DNA of 64,000 nucleotides, taken from positions 6,399,511 through 6,463,510 of the forward strand of contig NZ_PKFQ01000001.1 of NCBI RefSeq assembly GCF_002939475.1, in the 5' to 3' direction. Below the pieces are notes generated by a model. That model was given only the letters and a program-made list of their open reading frames with translations, searched no databases and had not been told where the DNA came from. Made by a program: the position numbers and the translations under genes. Below, piece after piece: positions 25,586 to 33,826 of the stretch. Each line of letters starts with the position of its first letter. Position 1 is the first letter of the stretch. The stretch is from Streptomyces cinnamoneus. Lineage in GTDB: Bacteria > Actinomycetota > Actinomycetes > Streptomycetales > Streptomycetaceae.

Positions 25586-26739
25586 GGGCGCTCCCCGGCG
25601 GCGACGGGCAGGGTGGCGTGGATGGACCAGCCGGCCTCGGAGCCCGGACCGGCCCGCAGCGTGCCGCCGAGGGTCTCGACCCGTTCACGCATCCCGATCA
25701 GGCCGAACCCGCCGCGGTGCGGGTACCGGGCCGGGGCCGGCGGGGCGTCGTCGGTGATCTCGACCGTGATGCCGTCCGGGGCGTGCAGCACGTCGACGGT
25801 CGCCGTCCGCGCGTGCGGCGCGTGCCGGGCGATGTTGGTCAGCGCCTCCTGCACGATCCGGTAGACCGTGGTGGTGACCTCCGGCGACCACGCCGCCTTC
25901 TCCTCCGGCAGGTTGAGGCGGACGGCGGGACCGTGTCCGTGTCCCTCGAAGCGCCGGACCAGCTCGGTGAGCCCCTCGGGCCCCGGCGTCGTCCCCGCCC
26001 CGTCGTCGGTGTCCCGCAGCAGGCCGACCACGCGGCGCATGGCGGTCAGCGCGTCCGTACCGGCCTGCTCGATCCCGGTCAGCGTCTCGTCGAGGGCCTC
26101 CGGTCTGCTGCGGCTGACGATCTTGGCGGCCTGGGTCTGCAGGACGATGCCGGTGACGTGGTGCGCGACGATGTCGTGCAGCTCCCGGGCGAGCGCCAGG
26201 CGCTCCTCGCGTCGCACCGCCTCGGTGGCGGCGTGGCGGCGGTAGTCCAGCCACCGCAGCCACGCGCCGACGCCCAGCGCGACGGCCCAGCCCACCGCCC
26301 CGAGCTGGAACGGCCCCTGCCACACCCCGGACTCCGGGTCGATGCTCAGCCAGTCGACCGCCATGGCCGCGACGCCGCCGACCGCGACCGCCGCCGCCGC
26401 GCGCAGCGGCAGCGCCCGGACCGCGCTGCCGCCCAGCACCAGCAGGGCCAGCGCGGAGGCCGCACCGGGTTCACGGGGCAGGTCCGCGACCTTCGCGACC
26501 ACACCCGCGCCCCCGGCGACGACGATGCCGACGACCGCCGCGCCCACCCGGTGCCGTTCGCGGACCAGGGCGGCCGCGCACACCACCAGGCTGACGCAGA
26601 AGCCGAACAGCCACTCGCGGTCCTCACGGGCGATCTGCCGGGCGAAGACGGCGAGCGTCACCGCGAAGGCCAGGCCGAGTCCGGTGTTCGCCAGCGTCCA
26701 CAGCCGCACGGCCGGCCGGTTTCCAGTGTTCACACTCAC
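25582..26739 (-). CDS. NarL-type sensor histidine kinase
   Basis: A 385-residue kinase with four or five N-terminal membrane helices (to about residue 160), phosphoacceptor H188 (ARELHDIVAHH), and an ATPase domain with EALTNIARHAP and GGFGLIGMRERV. Two GTG codons at 26739 and 26733 are possible starts; the first is used. Same length and layout as many Streptomyces kinases that control neighbouring ABC transporters, which fits the ABC genes on the other side of the promoter. Confidence 0.88.
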   Translation of the reverse strand: MSVNTGNRPAVRLWTLANTGLGLAFAVTLAVFARQIAREDREWLFGFCVSLVVCAAALVRERHRVGAAVVGIVVAGGAGVVAKVADLPREPGAASALALLVLGGSAVRALPLRAAAAVAVGGVAAMAVDWLSIDPESGVWQGPFQLGAVGWAVALGVGAWLRWLDYRRHAATEAVRREERLALARELHDIVAHHVTGIVLQTQAAKIVSRSRPEALDETLTGIEQAGTDALTAMRRVVGLLRDTDDGAGTTPGPEGLTELVRRFEGHGHGPAVRLNLPEEKAAWSPEVTTTVYRIVQEALTNIARHAPHARTATVDVLHAPDGITVEITDDAPPAPARYPHRGGFGLIGMRERVETLGGTLRAGPGSEAGWSIHATLPVAAGERP

Positions 26740-26779
26740 GCCGTTCAGGCTACGGGACCGCCCAAGGCCCGCCGGAGTA

Positions 26780-26821
26780 GCCGAAAGTACGATCCGTTCA
26801 CCACCCAACCGTGCTTTCGGC
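26780..26821. promoter_or_regulatory. Inverted repeat between kinase and ABC-transporter operons
   Basis: GCCGAAAG (26780-26787) and CTTTCGGC (26814-26821) form a dyad 39 bp before the small membrane protein gene and 41 bp before the kinase start. Candidate site for the LuxR-type response regulator; not otherwise supported. Confidence 0.4.
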
Positions 26822-26859
26822 CGGTGCGACGGCCGGGCCGCGCACAGCACGCTGATCCC

Positions 26860-27030
26860 ATGCTTACTTCGCACGCATCCAGCGTCCTCGCCGCCGAGTC
26901 GGGCGTCCACTACAGCCCGCTGTTCTACATCCTCTGCGGCGTCGTGGTCATCGCCTGCTTCATCGTCTTCTTCACGGTCGGCCGCTTCCTGCTGCGGCTC
27001 AAGGACCGCCGCTCGCGCGGCGGATCGTGA
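26860..27030 (+). CDS. Small single-span membrane protein
   Basis: A 56-residue protein: short polar N-terminus, one hydrophobic helix (FYILCGVVVIACFIVFFTVG) and a basic RRSRGG tail, predicting an outside N-terminus and cytoplasmic C-terminus. It sits between a two-component system and an ABC transporter, 152 bp before the ATPase gene, and may be an accessory or signalling peptide of that system. No family recognised. Confidence 0.55.
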   Translation: MLTSHASSVLAAESGVHYSPLFYILCGVVVIACFIVFFTVGRFLLRLKDRRSRGGS

Positions 27031-27182
27031 TCCTGGTCGTCACCGGACACCGCGTCGGCTCGCCCCGGGCCGCTGCGGGACCACGCCGCCGGCCCGACCG
27101 GGCCGGGTCGGCGGAGCGGGGCCGATCCGACCAGCCGGGGTCCCGGTCACCAGGACCCCCGCAACCGACTCGAGGAAACACA

Positions 27183-28082
27183 ATGACTCCGGTACTGGAA
27201 GCCCATGGGCTCGGCAAACGGTACGGCCGTCGCCAGGCCCTGACCGACTGCCACCTGAACATTCCGCAGGGACGCGTCGTCGGCCTGGTGGGGCCCAACG
27301 GCGCGGGCAAGTCGACGCTGCTCCAGCTTGCCTGCGGGCTCATCGCGCCGACCGAGGGCACGATCAGCGTGCTCGGTGCGCGCCCCGCCGCCGACGCGGC
27401 GCACCTGGCGAAGGTCGGCTTCGTCGCCCAGGACACGCCGGTGTACGCCGGGCTGTCCGTCGCGGAACACCTGCGGATGGGCGCCAAGCTCAACCCCTCC
27501 TGGGACGCGCCGCTGGCCAAGCGGCGGATCGCCCAGATCGGCCTGGACCCCCGGCAGAAGGCGGGCCGGCTCTCCGGCGGTCAGCGCGCCCAGCTCGCCC
27601 TGACGATCGCCGCCGCCAAGCGCCCGGAACTCCTGATCTTCGACGAGCCCGCCGCCGCGCTCGACCCGCTCGCCCGGCACGCGTTCCTGGAGAACCTGAT
27701 GGAGTTCGTCGCCGACCTCGGCGCCAGCGCCATCCTGTCCTCCCACCTGCTCGGCGACGTCGAACGCGTCTGTGACTACCTGATCGTGCTGTCCGAGTCC
27801 CGCGTCCAGGTCGCCGGTACGGTGCAGGACCTGCTGGCCGCCCACTACCGGTTCACCGGCAGCCGCGGTGACTTCACCAGCCTGCCCCCCGGGGTCGAGG
27901 CCATCGAGACCGACAACACCCTGAGCGGGAGCGCCGTGATCGTGCGTGCGGACGGGCCGTTGCCGCCCGTCGGCTGGAACGTCGAGAAGATCGAGCTGGA
28001 AGAGCTGGTGCTGGCCTACATGACCCGGGCGAACTCCGGTTCCGTCCGTCCCGCTTCGATGGCTTCGGAGGCGCAGCGATGA
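27183..28082 (+). CDS. ABC transporter ATP-binding protein
   Basis: A 299-residue ATPase: Walker A GPNGAGKST, Q-loop in FVAQDTP, signature LSGGQRAQ, Walker B LLIFDEPAAALD, and the H-loop ILSSHLL. The C-terminal 80 residues form an accessory domain common in DrrA/BcrA-like drug exporters. Its stop overlaps the permease start (ATGA). Located on the far side of the promoter from a kinase/regulator pair, so probably inducible by an antibiotic or envelope signal. Confidence 0.9.
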   Translation: MTPVLEAHGLGKRYGRRQALTDCHLNIPQGRVVGLVGPNGAGKSTLLQLACGLIAPTEGTISVLGARPAADAAHLAKVGFVAQDTPVYAGLSVAEHLRMGAKLNPSWDAPLAKRRIAQIGLDPRQKAGRLSGGQRAQLALTIAAAKRPELLIFDEPAAALDPLARHAFLENLMEFVADLGASAILSSHLLGDVERVCDYLIVLSESRVQVAGTVQDLLAAHYRFTGSRGDFTSLPPGVEAIETDNTLSGSAVIVRADGPLPPVGWNVEKIELEELVLAYMTRANSGSVRPASMASEAQR

Positions 28083-29071
28083 TCTGGCTCACCTGGCGCC
28101 AGTTCCGCACCCAGATCCTGGCCGCGCTGGCCGTGGTCGCCGTGATCGGGATCTATCTGGTGACGCTCGGCATGCAGATCCGGGACAAGCACGACAGCGT
28201 GCTCGACCAGTGCCGCAGCCACGGCAACTGCCCGAGCCTGCTGGCCTCGTTCACGGACCAGTTCCACGTCCAGGTCTCCATCCTGGGCTACCTCCTGATC
28301 GTCATCCCGGGCATCATCGGCATGTTCTGGGGCGCTCCCCTGATCACCCGCGAGCTGGAACTGGGCACCCACCGCCTGGTGTGGAACCAGAGCGTGACGC
28401 GCAAGCGCTGGCTGGCGGTCAAGCTCGGGTTCGTCGGCCTGTGCAGCATGGCCGTGACCGGCGCGCTCAGCCTGCTGCTGACGTGGGCGGCCGGCCCGTT
28501 CGACCAGGTCCAGGCGGACCGGTTCACGCCGATCCCGTTCGCCGCGCGCAACATCGTGCCGGTCGCCTACGCGGCCTTCGCCTTCGTGCTCGGGGTGACG
28601 CTGGGCCTGTTCATCCGCCGCACCCTGGCGGCCATGGCGGTGACGCTGGTGCTGTTCGGCGTGGTGCAGGTCGCCATGCCGAACATGATCCGGCCGAACC
28701 TCGTCACGCCCGTCAGCTCGACGGTCAAGCTCACGCCGACCGCGCTGGAATCCCTCAGCTTCCTCGGCCAGTACGGCGACATCGGCGGCCTGAAGGTGCC
28801 CAGCGGGGACTGGGTGGTGGAGACCAGCCCCATGCTCAACTCCGCCGGGAAGAACATCGGCCACACGGCCATGTACGCGAACTGCATCAACAACTCGGTC
28901 CAGTCCTCGATGCTCAAGTGCCTGGCGGACGCCGACCTGCACGTGGAGGTCAAGGAACAGCCCGCGAGCCGCTACTGGAAGTTCCAGTGGTACGAGGCCG
29001 GGTTGTTCGCCCTGGTCACGGCCGTGATGGCGGGACTGTCCTTCTGGCGGATCCGCGGCCGGCTCAACTGA
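28079..29071 (+). CDS. ABC transporter permease
   Basis: A 330-residue integral membrane protein with about six hydrophobic segments and an extracytoplasmic loop between the fourth and last helices. The opening MIWLTWRQFRTQ is typical of actinobacterial ABC-2 type permeases paired with DrrA/BcrA-like ATPases. Translationally coupled to the ATPase; forms the exporter with it. Substrate unknown. Confidence 0.88.
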   Translation: MIWLTWRQFRTQILAALAVVAVIGIYLVTLGMQIRDKHDSVLDQCRSHGNCPSLLASFTDQFHVQVSILGYLLIVIPGIIGMFWGAPLITRELELGTHRLVWNQSVTRKRWLAVKLGFVGLCSMAVTGALSLLLTWAAGPFDQVQADRFTPIPFAARNIVPVAYAAFAFVLGVTLGLFIRRTLAAMAVTLVLFGVVQVAMPNMIRPNLVTPVSSTVKLTPTALESLSFLGQYGDIGGLKVPSGDWVVETSPMLNSAGKNIGHTAMYANCINNSVQSSMLKCLADADLHVEVKEQPASRYWKFQWYEAGLFALVTAVMAGLSFWRIRGRLN

Positions 29072-29129
29072 CGGTGCTTCCCCCCCCCGTCGGCCGACGG
29101 CCGACGGCGGGGGAGGCGGTTCCCCCGTA

Positions 29130-29192
29130 CGACCACGGCCTTCCGGCCGGATGCGCGGCGTCAAGCCCGCACCCACCGGAAGGCCGTGGTCG
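29130..29192. terminator. Perfect 17-bp inverted repeat between convergent transporter genes
   Basis: CGACCACGGCCTTCCGG (29130-29146) is exactly inverted at 29176-29192, with a 29-nt loop. It lies between the permease stop and the convergent exporter stop, so it can terminate both transcripts. Confidence 0.6.
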
Positions 29193-29202
29193 TTCTCGCC
29201 GG

Positions 29203-29236
29203 GCTCCGTGCTCCGTGCTCCGTGCTCCGTGCTCCG
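29203..29236. repeat. Heptamer tandem repeat
   Basis: GCTCCGT is repeated four full times and a fifth time lacking its last base, directly after the inverted repeat and 22 bp before the exporter stop. Likely slippage-prone and of no coding value. Confidence 0.8.
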
Positions 29237-29258
29237 GCCGCCGGCCGGCCCGGTCCCG

Positions 29259-31205
29259 CTAGCCGGCCGCCGCCGGGTTCGCCGCGGGCCTGCCGACCGG
29301 GCGGGGGTCGCCGTCGCCGTTCTGGCGGGCGAACTGGGTGCGGTAGAGCCGTGCGTAGTGACCGTCCGCGGCGAGCAGTTCCTCGTGGGTGCCGCGCTCG
29401 CCGATCCGGCCCGAATCGATCACCAGGATCTCGTCGGCCTCGCGGATGGTGGACAGGCGGTGGGCGATGACGAGCGAGGTGCGGTCGGCCAGCGCCGTCT
29501 TCAGCGCCTGCTGGATCGCCGCCTCCGAGGCGGAGTCGAGGTGCGCGGTGGCCTCGTCGAGGACGACGACGGGCGGGTTCTTGAGCAGCAGCCGGGCCAG
29601 GGCGAGCCGCTGCTTCTCACCGCCGGACAGCCGGTAGCCGCGATCGCCGACCACGGTGTCGAGGCCGTCGGGCAGCGCCGCGACCGTCTCGCCGATCAGC
29701 GCCGCGTCGCAGGCGTCGAGCAGGTCCCGCTCCGAGGCGTCCGGGCTGGCGTAGAGCAGGTTGGTGCGGATCGTGTCGTGGAAGAGGTGGACGTCCTGGG
29801 TGACGATGCCGACGGTCTGGTGCAGCGACTCCAGCGTCACGTCCCGTATGTCGTGGCCGTCGATCCGCACGACGCCGGAGACCGGGTCGTAGAGCCGGGG
29901 CACCAGGTGGGTGATGGTGGTCTTGCCGGCGCCCGACGGGCCGACCAGAGCGGTCATCTGCCCGGAACGGATGCGGAAGTTCAGGTCCCGCAGCACCATG
30001 GTGTCGCCGTCGCGTTCCGGAGTCGGCAGCGCGATCGACTCCAGGGAGGCGAGCGAGACCTCCCCGACGGCCGGGTACCGGAAGGAGACCTGGTCGAACT
30101 CGACCTCGGGCGCACGGCTCCGGCCGTCGCCGGCCGCGCCGGCGGCGGCCGGCAGGGCGCGGGCGCCGGGCCGCTCGATGATCAGCGGTTCGAGGTCAAG
30201 GATCTCGAAGACCCGGTCGAAGCTGACAAGTGCCGTCATGAAGTCCATCTGGATGTTGGACAGTTGGTTGATGGGACCGTAGAGCCGGGCGAGCAGTGTC
30301 ACCATGGCGACGAGCGTGCCGATCTGGAGCGTGCCGTGGACGACCAGGCTCCCGCCCAGACCGTAGATCATGGCGGTCATCAAGGAGGCGAGCAGGGTCG
30401 CCAGCACGAGGAAGGAGCGTCCGAACAGGGACTCCAGAACGCTGATGTCCCGGATCCGGCCCGCCCTGGCCGCGAACTGCTCCGACTCCCGTGCGGGCCG
30501 GCCGTAGAGCTTGGCGAGCATCGCCCCGCCCACGTTGAACCGCTCGTTCATCATCGAGCCCATCTCGGCGTCGAGTTGCATCTTCTCCCGGGCCAGTCGC
30601 TGAAGTCTGTGTCCGACTTTCTTGACGGGTAGGAGGAACAAGGGGATCATGACCAGCGCCGCGATGCTGATCTGCCAGGACAGGTAGAACATGGCCGCGA
30701 TGACGAGGGTGACGGTCAGGACCGTCGAGACTGTCTGCGAGAGCAGGGAGGAGACGGCTTCCTGGGCTCCGATGACGTCCGTGTTCAGCCTGCTGACCAG
30801 CGATCCGGTCTGTGCCCGGGTGAAGAACGCGAGCGGCTGGCGCTGGACATGGCGGAACACGGTGGTCCGCAGGTCGTAGACGAGCCCCTGACTGATCCGG
30901 GCGGAGAACCAGGTCTGGGCGTAGACCGCCACCGCGTCGACGAGGGCGAGGCCGGCGACCCCGAGGGACAGCCACACCACGACCCCGAGTTCCTCCGGGA
31001 CGATGCCTTCGTCGATGACCGCCTTGAGGGCCAGCGGACTCGCCGCGGTGATCACCGCGTCCAGCACGGTCATCACTATCAATATGACCAATGCGACGCG
31101 ATAGTGCCTGGCATACGGGAGGATCCGTCTCACGGTGCCGGGCTTGATCTTCTGGTCGGTGATTTCATCACCGATCCTGGGAAGAAGCGATCCCGAGATG
31201 CGCAT
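29259..31205 (-). CDS. ABC exporter, fused membrane and ATP-binding domains
   Basis: A 648-residue type I half-exporter. Six membrane helices occupy about residues 40-340; the ATPase carries Walker A GPSGAGKTT (about residue 420), signature LSGGEKQRLALARL, Walker B VVVLDEATAHLD and H-loop VIAHRLST. Members of this MsbA/multidrug-like group commonly export lipopeptides and lie at the edges of such clusters. It is divergent from the StrR-type activator, so it is read here as the left boundary gene of the lipopeptide cluster, for export or self-resistance. Works as a dimer in the cytoplasmic membrane. Confidence 0.88.
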   Translation of the reverse strand: MRISGSLLPRIGDEITDQKIKPGTVRRILPYARHYRVALVILIVMTVLDAVITAASPLALKAVIDEGIVPEELGVVVWLSLGVAGLALVDAVAVYAQTWFSARISQGLVYDLRTTVFRHVQRQPLAFFTRAQTGSLVSRLNTDVIGAQEAVSSLLSQTVSTVLTVTLVIAAMFYLSWQISIAALVMIPLFLLPVKKVGHRLQRLAREKMQLDAEMGSMMNERFNVGGAMLAKLYGRPARESEQFAARAGRIRDISVLESLFGRSFLVLATLLASLMTAMIYGLGGSLVVHGTLQIGTLVAMVTLLARLYGPINQLSNIQMDFMTALVSFDRVFEILDLEPLIIERPGARALPAAAGAAGDGRSRAPEVEFDQVSFRYPAVGEVSLASLESIALPTPERDGDTMVLRDLNFRIRSGQMTALVGPSGAGKTTITHLVPRLYDPVSGVVRIDGHDIRDVTLESLHQTVGIVTQDVHLFHDTIRTNLLYASPDASERDLLDACDAALIGETVAALPDGLDTVVGDRGYRLSGGEKQRLALARLLLKNPPVVVLDEATAHLDSASEAAIQQALKTALADRTSLVIAHRLSTIREADEILVIDSGRIGERGTHEELLAADGHYARLYRTQFARQNGDGDPRPVGRPAANPAAAG

Positions 31206-31521
31206 GCGAAACCTTCCGTGTCGGGTGCCTGGGGCTGCGGTTCATGCCTCGAAGGGGCGCAAAGCCATTGACGGGGCGGCTGTTGCCTTGCTTAGTATCA
31301 GTACCTTAAAACCTGGCCGTGTGCGAGAGCCTGACGGAGACGGGACGCCGGACCGGCTTCGGCGTGACACATCGAGTGAGGGGCCCAGCGCCCGACACGG
31401 ATTGTGGTAATCGCGAACACCTATGAAGACGCGCATACGTGAAGAAGCGGGAACCGATGCCTCAGCCTCCCGAGGAAAGGCGCCAAGCACAATAGGTACT
31501 CACGCGGGGGAGACGTTGCCA
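31206..31521. promoter_or_regulatory. Divergent promoter region, exporter / StrR-type activator
   Basis: A 316-bp gap that is visibly less GC-rich than its surroundings near 31285-31320 (TTGCTTAGTATCAGTACC). It must hold promoters for both genes. I find no convincing -35/-10 pair and no StrR-type palindrome in it. If the activator starts at the upstream ATG at 31423 instead, the gap shortens to 217 bp. Confidence 0.45.
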
Positions 31522-32553
31522 GTGTTAGACCCGACGAACTCCGGAGCCGTCGGAATCGTACAAGACAGCTCGGCCGTTGGTTTTCCCGAATCCGATACGG
31601 TTCCCGAATGGGGTGTCGTGACCGTGCGGATCGCCTCGCTGCTGCCGGGGGAGTCCCCCCGTCTCCAGGGCCTCGATCACGCACACATCGCTGTACTCTC
31701 GCAGCTCGACTCGCCGTTGCCGCCGATCCTCGTCGACCGGTGCACCCGGCGCGTGATCGACGGCATGCACCGGCTGGAGGCCGCCAAGCGCAGGGGGCTG
31801 GAGACCATCGAGGTCGAGTACTTCGACGGATCGCAGGCAGAAGCGTTTCTGCGTGCGGTGCGGGCCAACGTCTCCCACGGCTTCCCGCTCTCCCCGGCCG
31901 ACCGCCGGGCCGCCGCCGCCCGCATCATCGCCTCCCATCCGCACCTGTCGGACCGCGTCATAGCCGAGGCGGCGGGCCTCGGCGCCAAGGCCGTCGCCAC
32001 CATCCGGCGCTGTTCGACCGACGCGACGACGCAGTCGAACAGCCGGGTGGGCAGGGACGGCAGGGTCCGCCCGCTCAGCAGCGTGGAGGGCCGCCGCAAG
32101 GCCGCCGAAGTGATGACCGAACGCCCCGGAGCGTCGCTGCGGGAGGTGGCCAGGGTCGCCGGGATCTCCCTCGCCACGGCGAGTGACGTGCGCAAGCGGC
32201 TCGAACGGGGCGAGGAGCCCGTGCCCACCCGCGCCGCGGCGAGCGAGGGCGCCGCCTACTCGCGCAGCGCCCAGCTCGCCCGCCGCAAAGCCCGTCGGGC
32301 GATCCGCGAGGCCCACACCAACCCCACCGTCGTGCTGGAGAAGCTCCTGCGCGACCCGTCACTGCGGCTGAACGACGGCGGCCGGAGGCTGTTGCGGCTG
32401 CTGCGGCACAACGCCATCGGCGCGGAGGACTGGGCGGAGCTGTCCGCCGCGGTGCCGGCGCACTGCGAGGTCCTGGTGGGGCAGCTCGCCGTGCAATTCG
32501 CGCAGATGTGGGTTGAATTCGCCAGGGAGCTGGACGACCGCGCCGACTCCTGA
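31522..32553 (+). CDS. StrR-family (ParB-N domain) cluster-situated activator
   Basis: 343 residues from the GTG at 31522, preferred because GGGGGAG lies about nine bases upstream; an ATG at 31423 gives 33 more residues without a ribosome-binding site. The ParB/Srx-like N-terminal domain is clear (ASLLPGESPRLQG, then PPILVDRCTRRVIDGMHRL), followed by the HTH region (LREVARVAGISLATASDV) and a C-terminal helical part. Family members (StrR and the glycopeptide-cluster regulators) activate cluster operons by binding long palindromes. The second codon is TTA, so translation should depend on the bldA tRNA. A matching palindrome lies within this gene. Confidence 0.88.
   Translation: MLDPTNSGAVGIVQDSSAVGFPESDTVPEWGVVTVRIASLLPGESPRLQGLDHAHIAVLSQLDSPLPPILVDRCTRRVIDGMHRLEAAKRRGLETIEVEYFDGSQAEAFLRAVRANVSHGFPLSPADRRAAAARIIASHPHLSDRVIAEAAGLGAKAVATIRRCSTDATTQSNSRVGRDGRVRPLSSVEGRRKAAEVMTERPGASLREVARVAGISLATASDVRKRLERGEEPVPTRAAASEGAAYSRSAQLARRKARRAIREAHTNPTVVLEKLLRDPSLRLNDGGRRLLRLLRHNAIGAEDWAELSAAVPAHCEVLVGQLAVQFAQMWVEFARELDDRADS
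32012..32040. promoter_or_regulatory. StrR-type binding palindrome inside the activator gene
   Basis: GTTCGACCG-N11-CAGTCGAAC. The StrR consensus I know is GTTCGActG-N11-CagTcGAAc, so spacing is exact and only one base in 18 differs. It lies within the coding sequence of the StrR-type gene itself. Functional binding is inferred. Confidence 0.6.
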
Positions 32554-32643
32554 CGCGGGCTTCCGCCGGGCTGGGTGATCTGCCACCGGGTGACGATTCG
32601 GCCCTCGTGCGGTGCCACGCGGCTGTTTTCGGTGCGGTGTCGG

Positions 32644-32664
32644 ACGGGCCCTTCGGGCGCCCGT
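32644..32664 (+). terminator. Hairpin after the activator gene
   Basis: ACGGGC (32644-32649) pairs with GCCCGT (32659-32664); an alternative inner stem GCCC-TTC-GGGC exists. It lies 90 bp downstream of the activator stop. Confidence 0.4.
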
Positions 32665-32998
32665 GCCGGAATTCCTCACTCCGGCTGCGTGCCGTCTTTT
32701 CGCGAAGTGTGTGCGTTTCGTGACGACGATGTGGGGCGTGCGCTGCCATAAGGGCGTGGGCCCCGCCGTCGCCGTGGCGTCGTCCGCCTCTTCCCGGAAA
32801 AGGGAGGGATCGCGAACTCTCCTACCCGGCCCCGCCGCACGGGCATTCGCGCGCACCCTGTTCGACGTTGATCGGATTCCGAGACGGTGTCATAGTTCTG
32901 TGCCTCATGAAATTAACAGCGGGACCGGCGCTTTGACGGATGCGCGGAAATGCTCGCGCCGGCCGGGATCTCGACGACGAGAATGATGCGGGCATGAT
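32665..32998. other. Gene-free leader region of the Hpg/Dpg operon
   Basis: A 334-bp stretch without a credible gene (an open frame at 32612-32986 is Arg/Ser-rich and lacks any motif). It should contain the promoter of the six-gene operon that begins at 32999. A single StrR-like half-site GTTCGAC is at 32860-32866, but I cannot pair it with a second half at the right spacing. Confidence 0.4.
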
Positions 32999-33799
32999 AT
33001 GCAGCAGGTCTTCACCAACGGTATAAGGATCTCCTACAGCCGCTCGGGCGGGGGAAAGCCCGTTCTGCTGGTCATGGGCTCGTCCTCTCCCGGCCGGGTC
33101 TGGACGACGCATCAGACGCCCGCGCTGGCCCGGGCGGGCTACGAGTCCGTGACCTTCGACAACCGCGGGGTTCCGCCGTCCGACGCGCCGCCCGGGAAGT
33201 ACACGCTCGACGACATGGTCGCCGACACGAAGGGCCTCATCGACGCGCTGGACCTGGCGCCGTGCCGCATCGTCGGCACCTCCCTGGGCTCCATGATCGC
33301 CCAGGAACTGGCGATCCAGAGCCCCGGATCCGTCCGCTGCGCCGTGCTGCTGGGCACCCGGGGCCGCGCCGACGAGTTCCGGCGGGCCGAGGTGACGGCA
33401 CAGCGCGCCCTCATCGAGAGCGGCGTCCGCATGCCGCCCGCCTACGAGGCCTTCGTGTCCGTCCTGCAGATGCTCTCGCCCGCCACGCGGAACGACGAGG
33501 AGAAGGTCGAACGGTGGCTGGACCTCTTCGAGTTGTCCGCCCCGGGCCACACGGCCGCGGGCCAGGCCTGGGCCGACATCGTCAGCGACCGGCGCGAGGA
33601 GCTGCGGAAGGTCTCCGCACCGTGCCGTGTCATCTCCTTCACCGACGACGTCATCACCCCGCCCGCGCTGTGCGCCGAGGTGGCCGACGCCATCCCGGAC
33701 TGCGATCTGGTGGAGATCCCGTCCTGCGGCCACCTGGGCTACCTGGAACGGCCGCAGGAGGTCAACGCGTCGATCATCGAATTCCTTGACAAACATTAG
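32999..33799 (+). CDS. Alpha/beta-hydrolase
   Basis: A 266-residue alpha/beta-hydrolase: oxyanion region VMGSSSPG, nucleophile elbow GTSLGS with S95, acid in FTDDVITP and catalytic His in CGHLGYLE. Overall shape resembles haloperoxidase/esterase-like members. First gene of the operon leading into the hydroxyphenylglycine genes, 27 bp before hmaS. In that context it might release or edit an intermediate or act as a type II-thioesterase-like enzyme, but the sequence alone does not decide. Confidence 0.8.
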   Translation: MQQVFTNGIRISYSRSGGGKPVLLVMGSSSPGRVWTTHQTPALARAGYESVTFDNRGVPPSDAPPGKYTLDDMVADTKGLIDALDLAPCRIVGTSLGSMIAQELAIQSPGSVRCAVLLGTRGRADEFRRAEVTAQRALIESGVRMPPAYEAFVSVLQMLSPATRNDEEKVERWLDLFELSAPGHTAAGQAWADIVSDRREELRKVSAPCRVISFTDDVITPPALCAEVADAIPDCDLVEIPSCGHLGYLERPQEVNASIIEFLDKH

Positions 33800-33826
33800 C
33801 CATTCCACTTCGTGGGAGGTCGTGCC

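Noticed and set aside
32860..32866. A GTTCGAC StrR half-site
   Set aside because: No second half-site at N11 spacing; a 7-base match alone is not meaningful.
32612..32986. A 124-codon plus-strand frame upstream of the Hpg operon
   Set aside because: No ribosome-binding site, no motif, Arg/Ser/Cys-rich composition; more likely promoter DNA.
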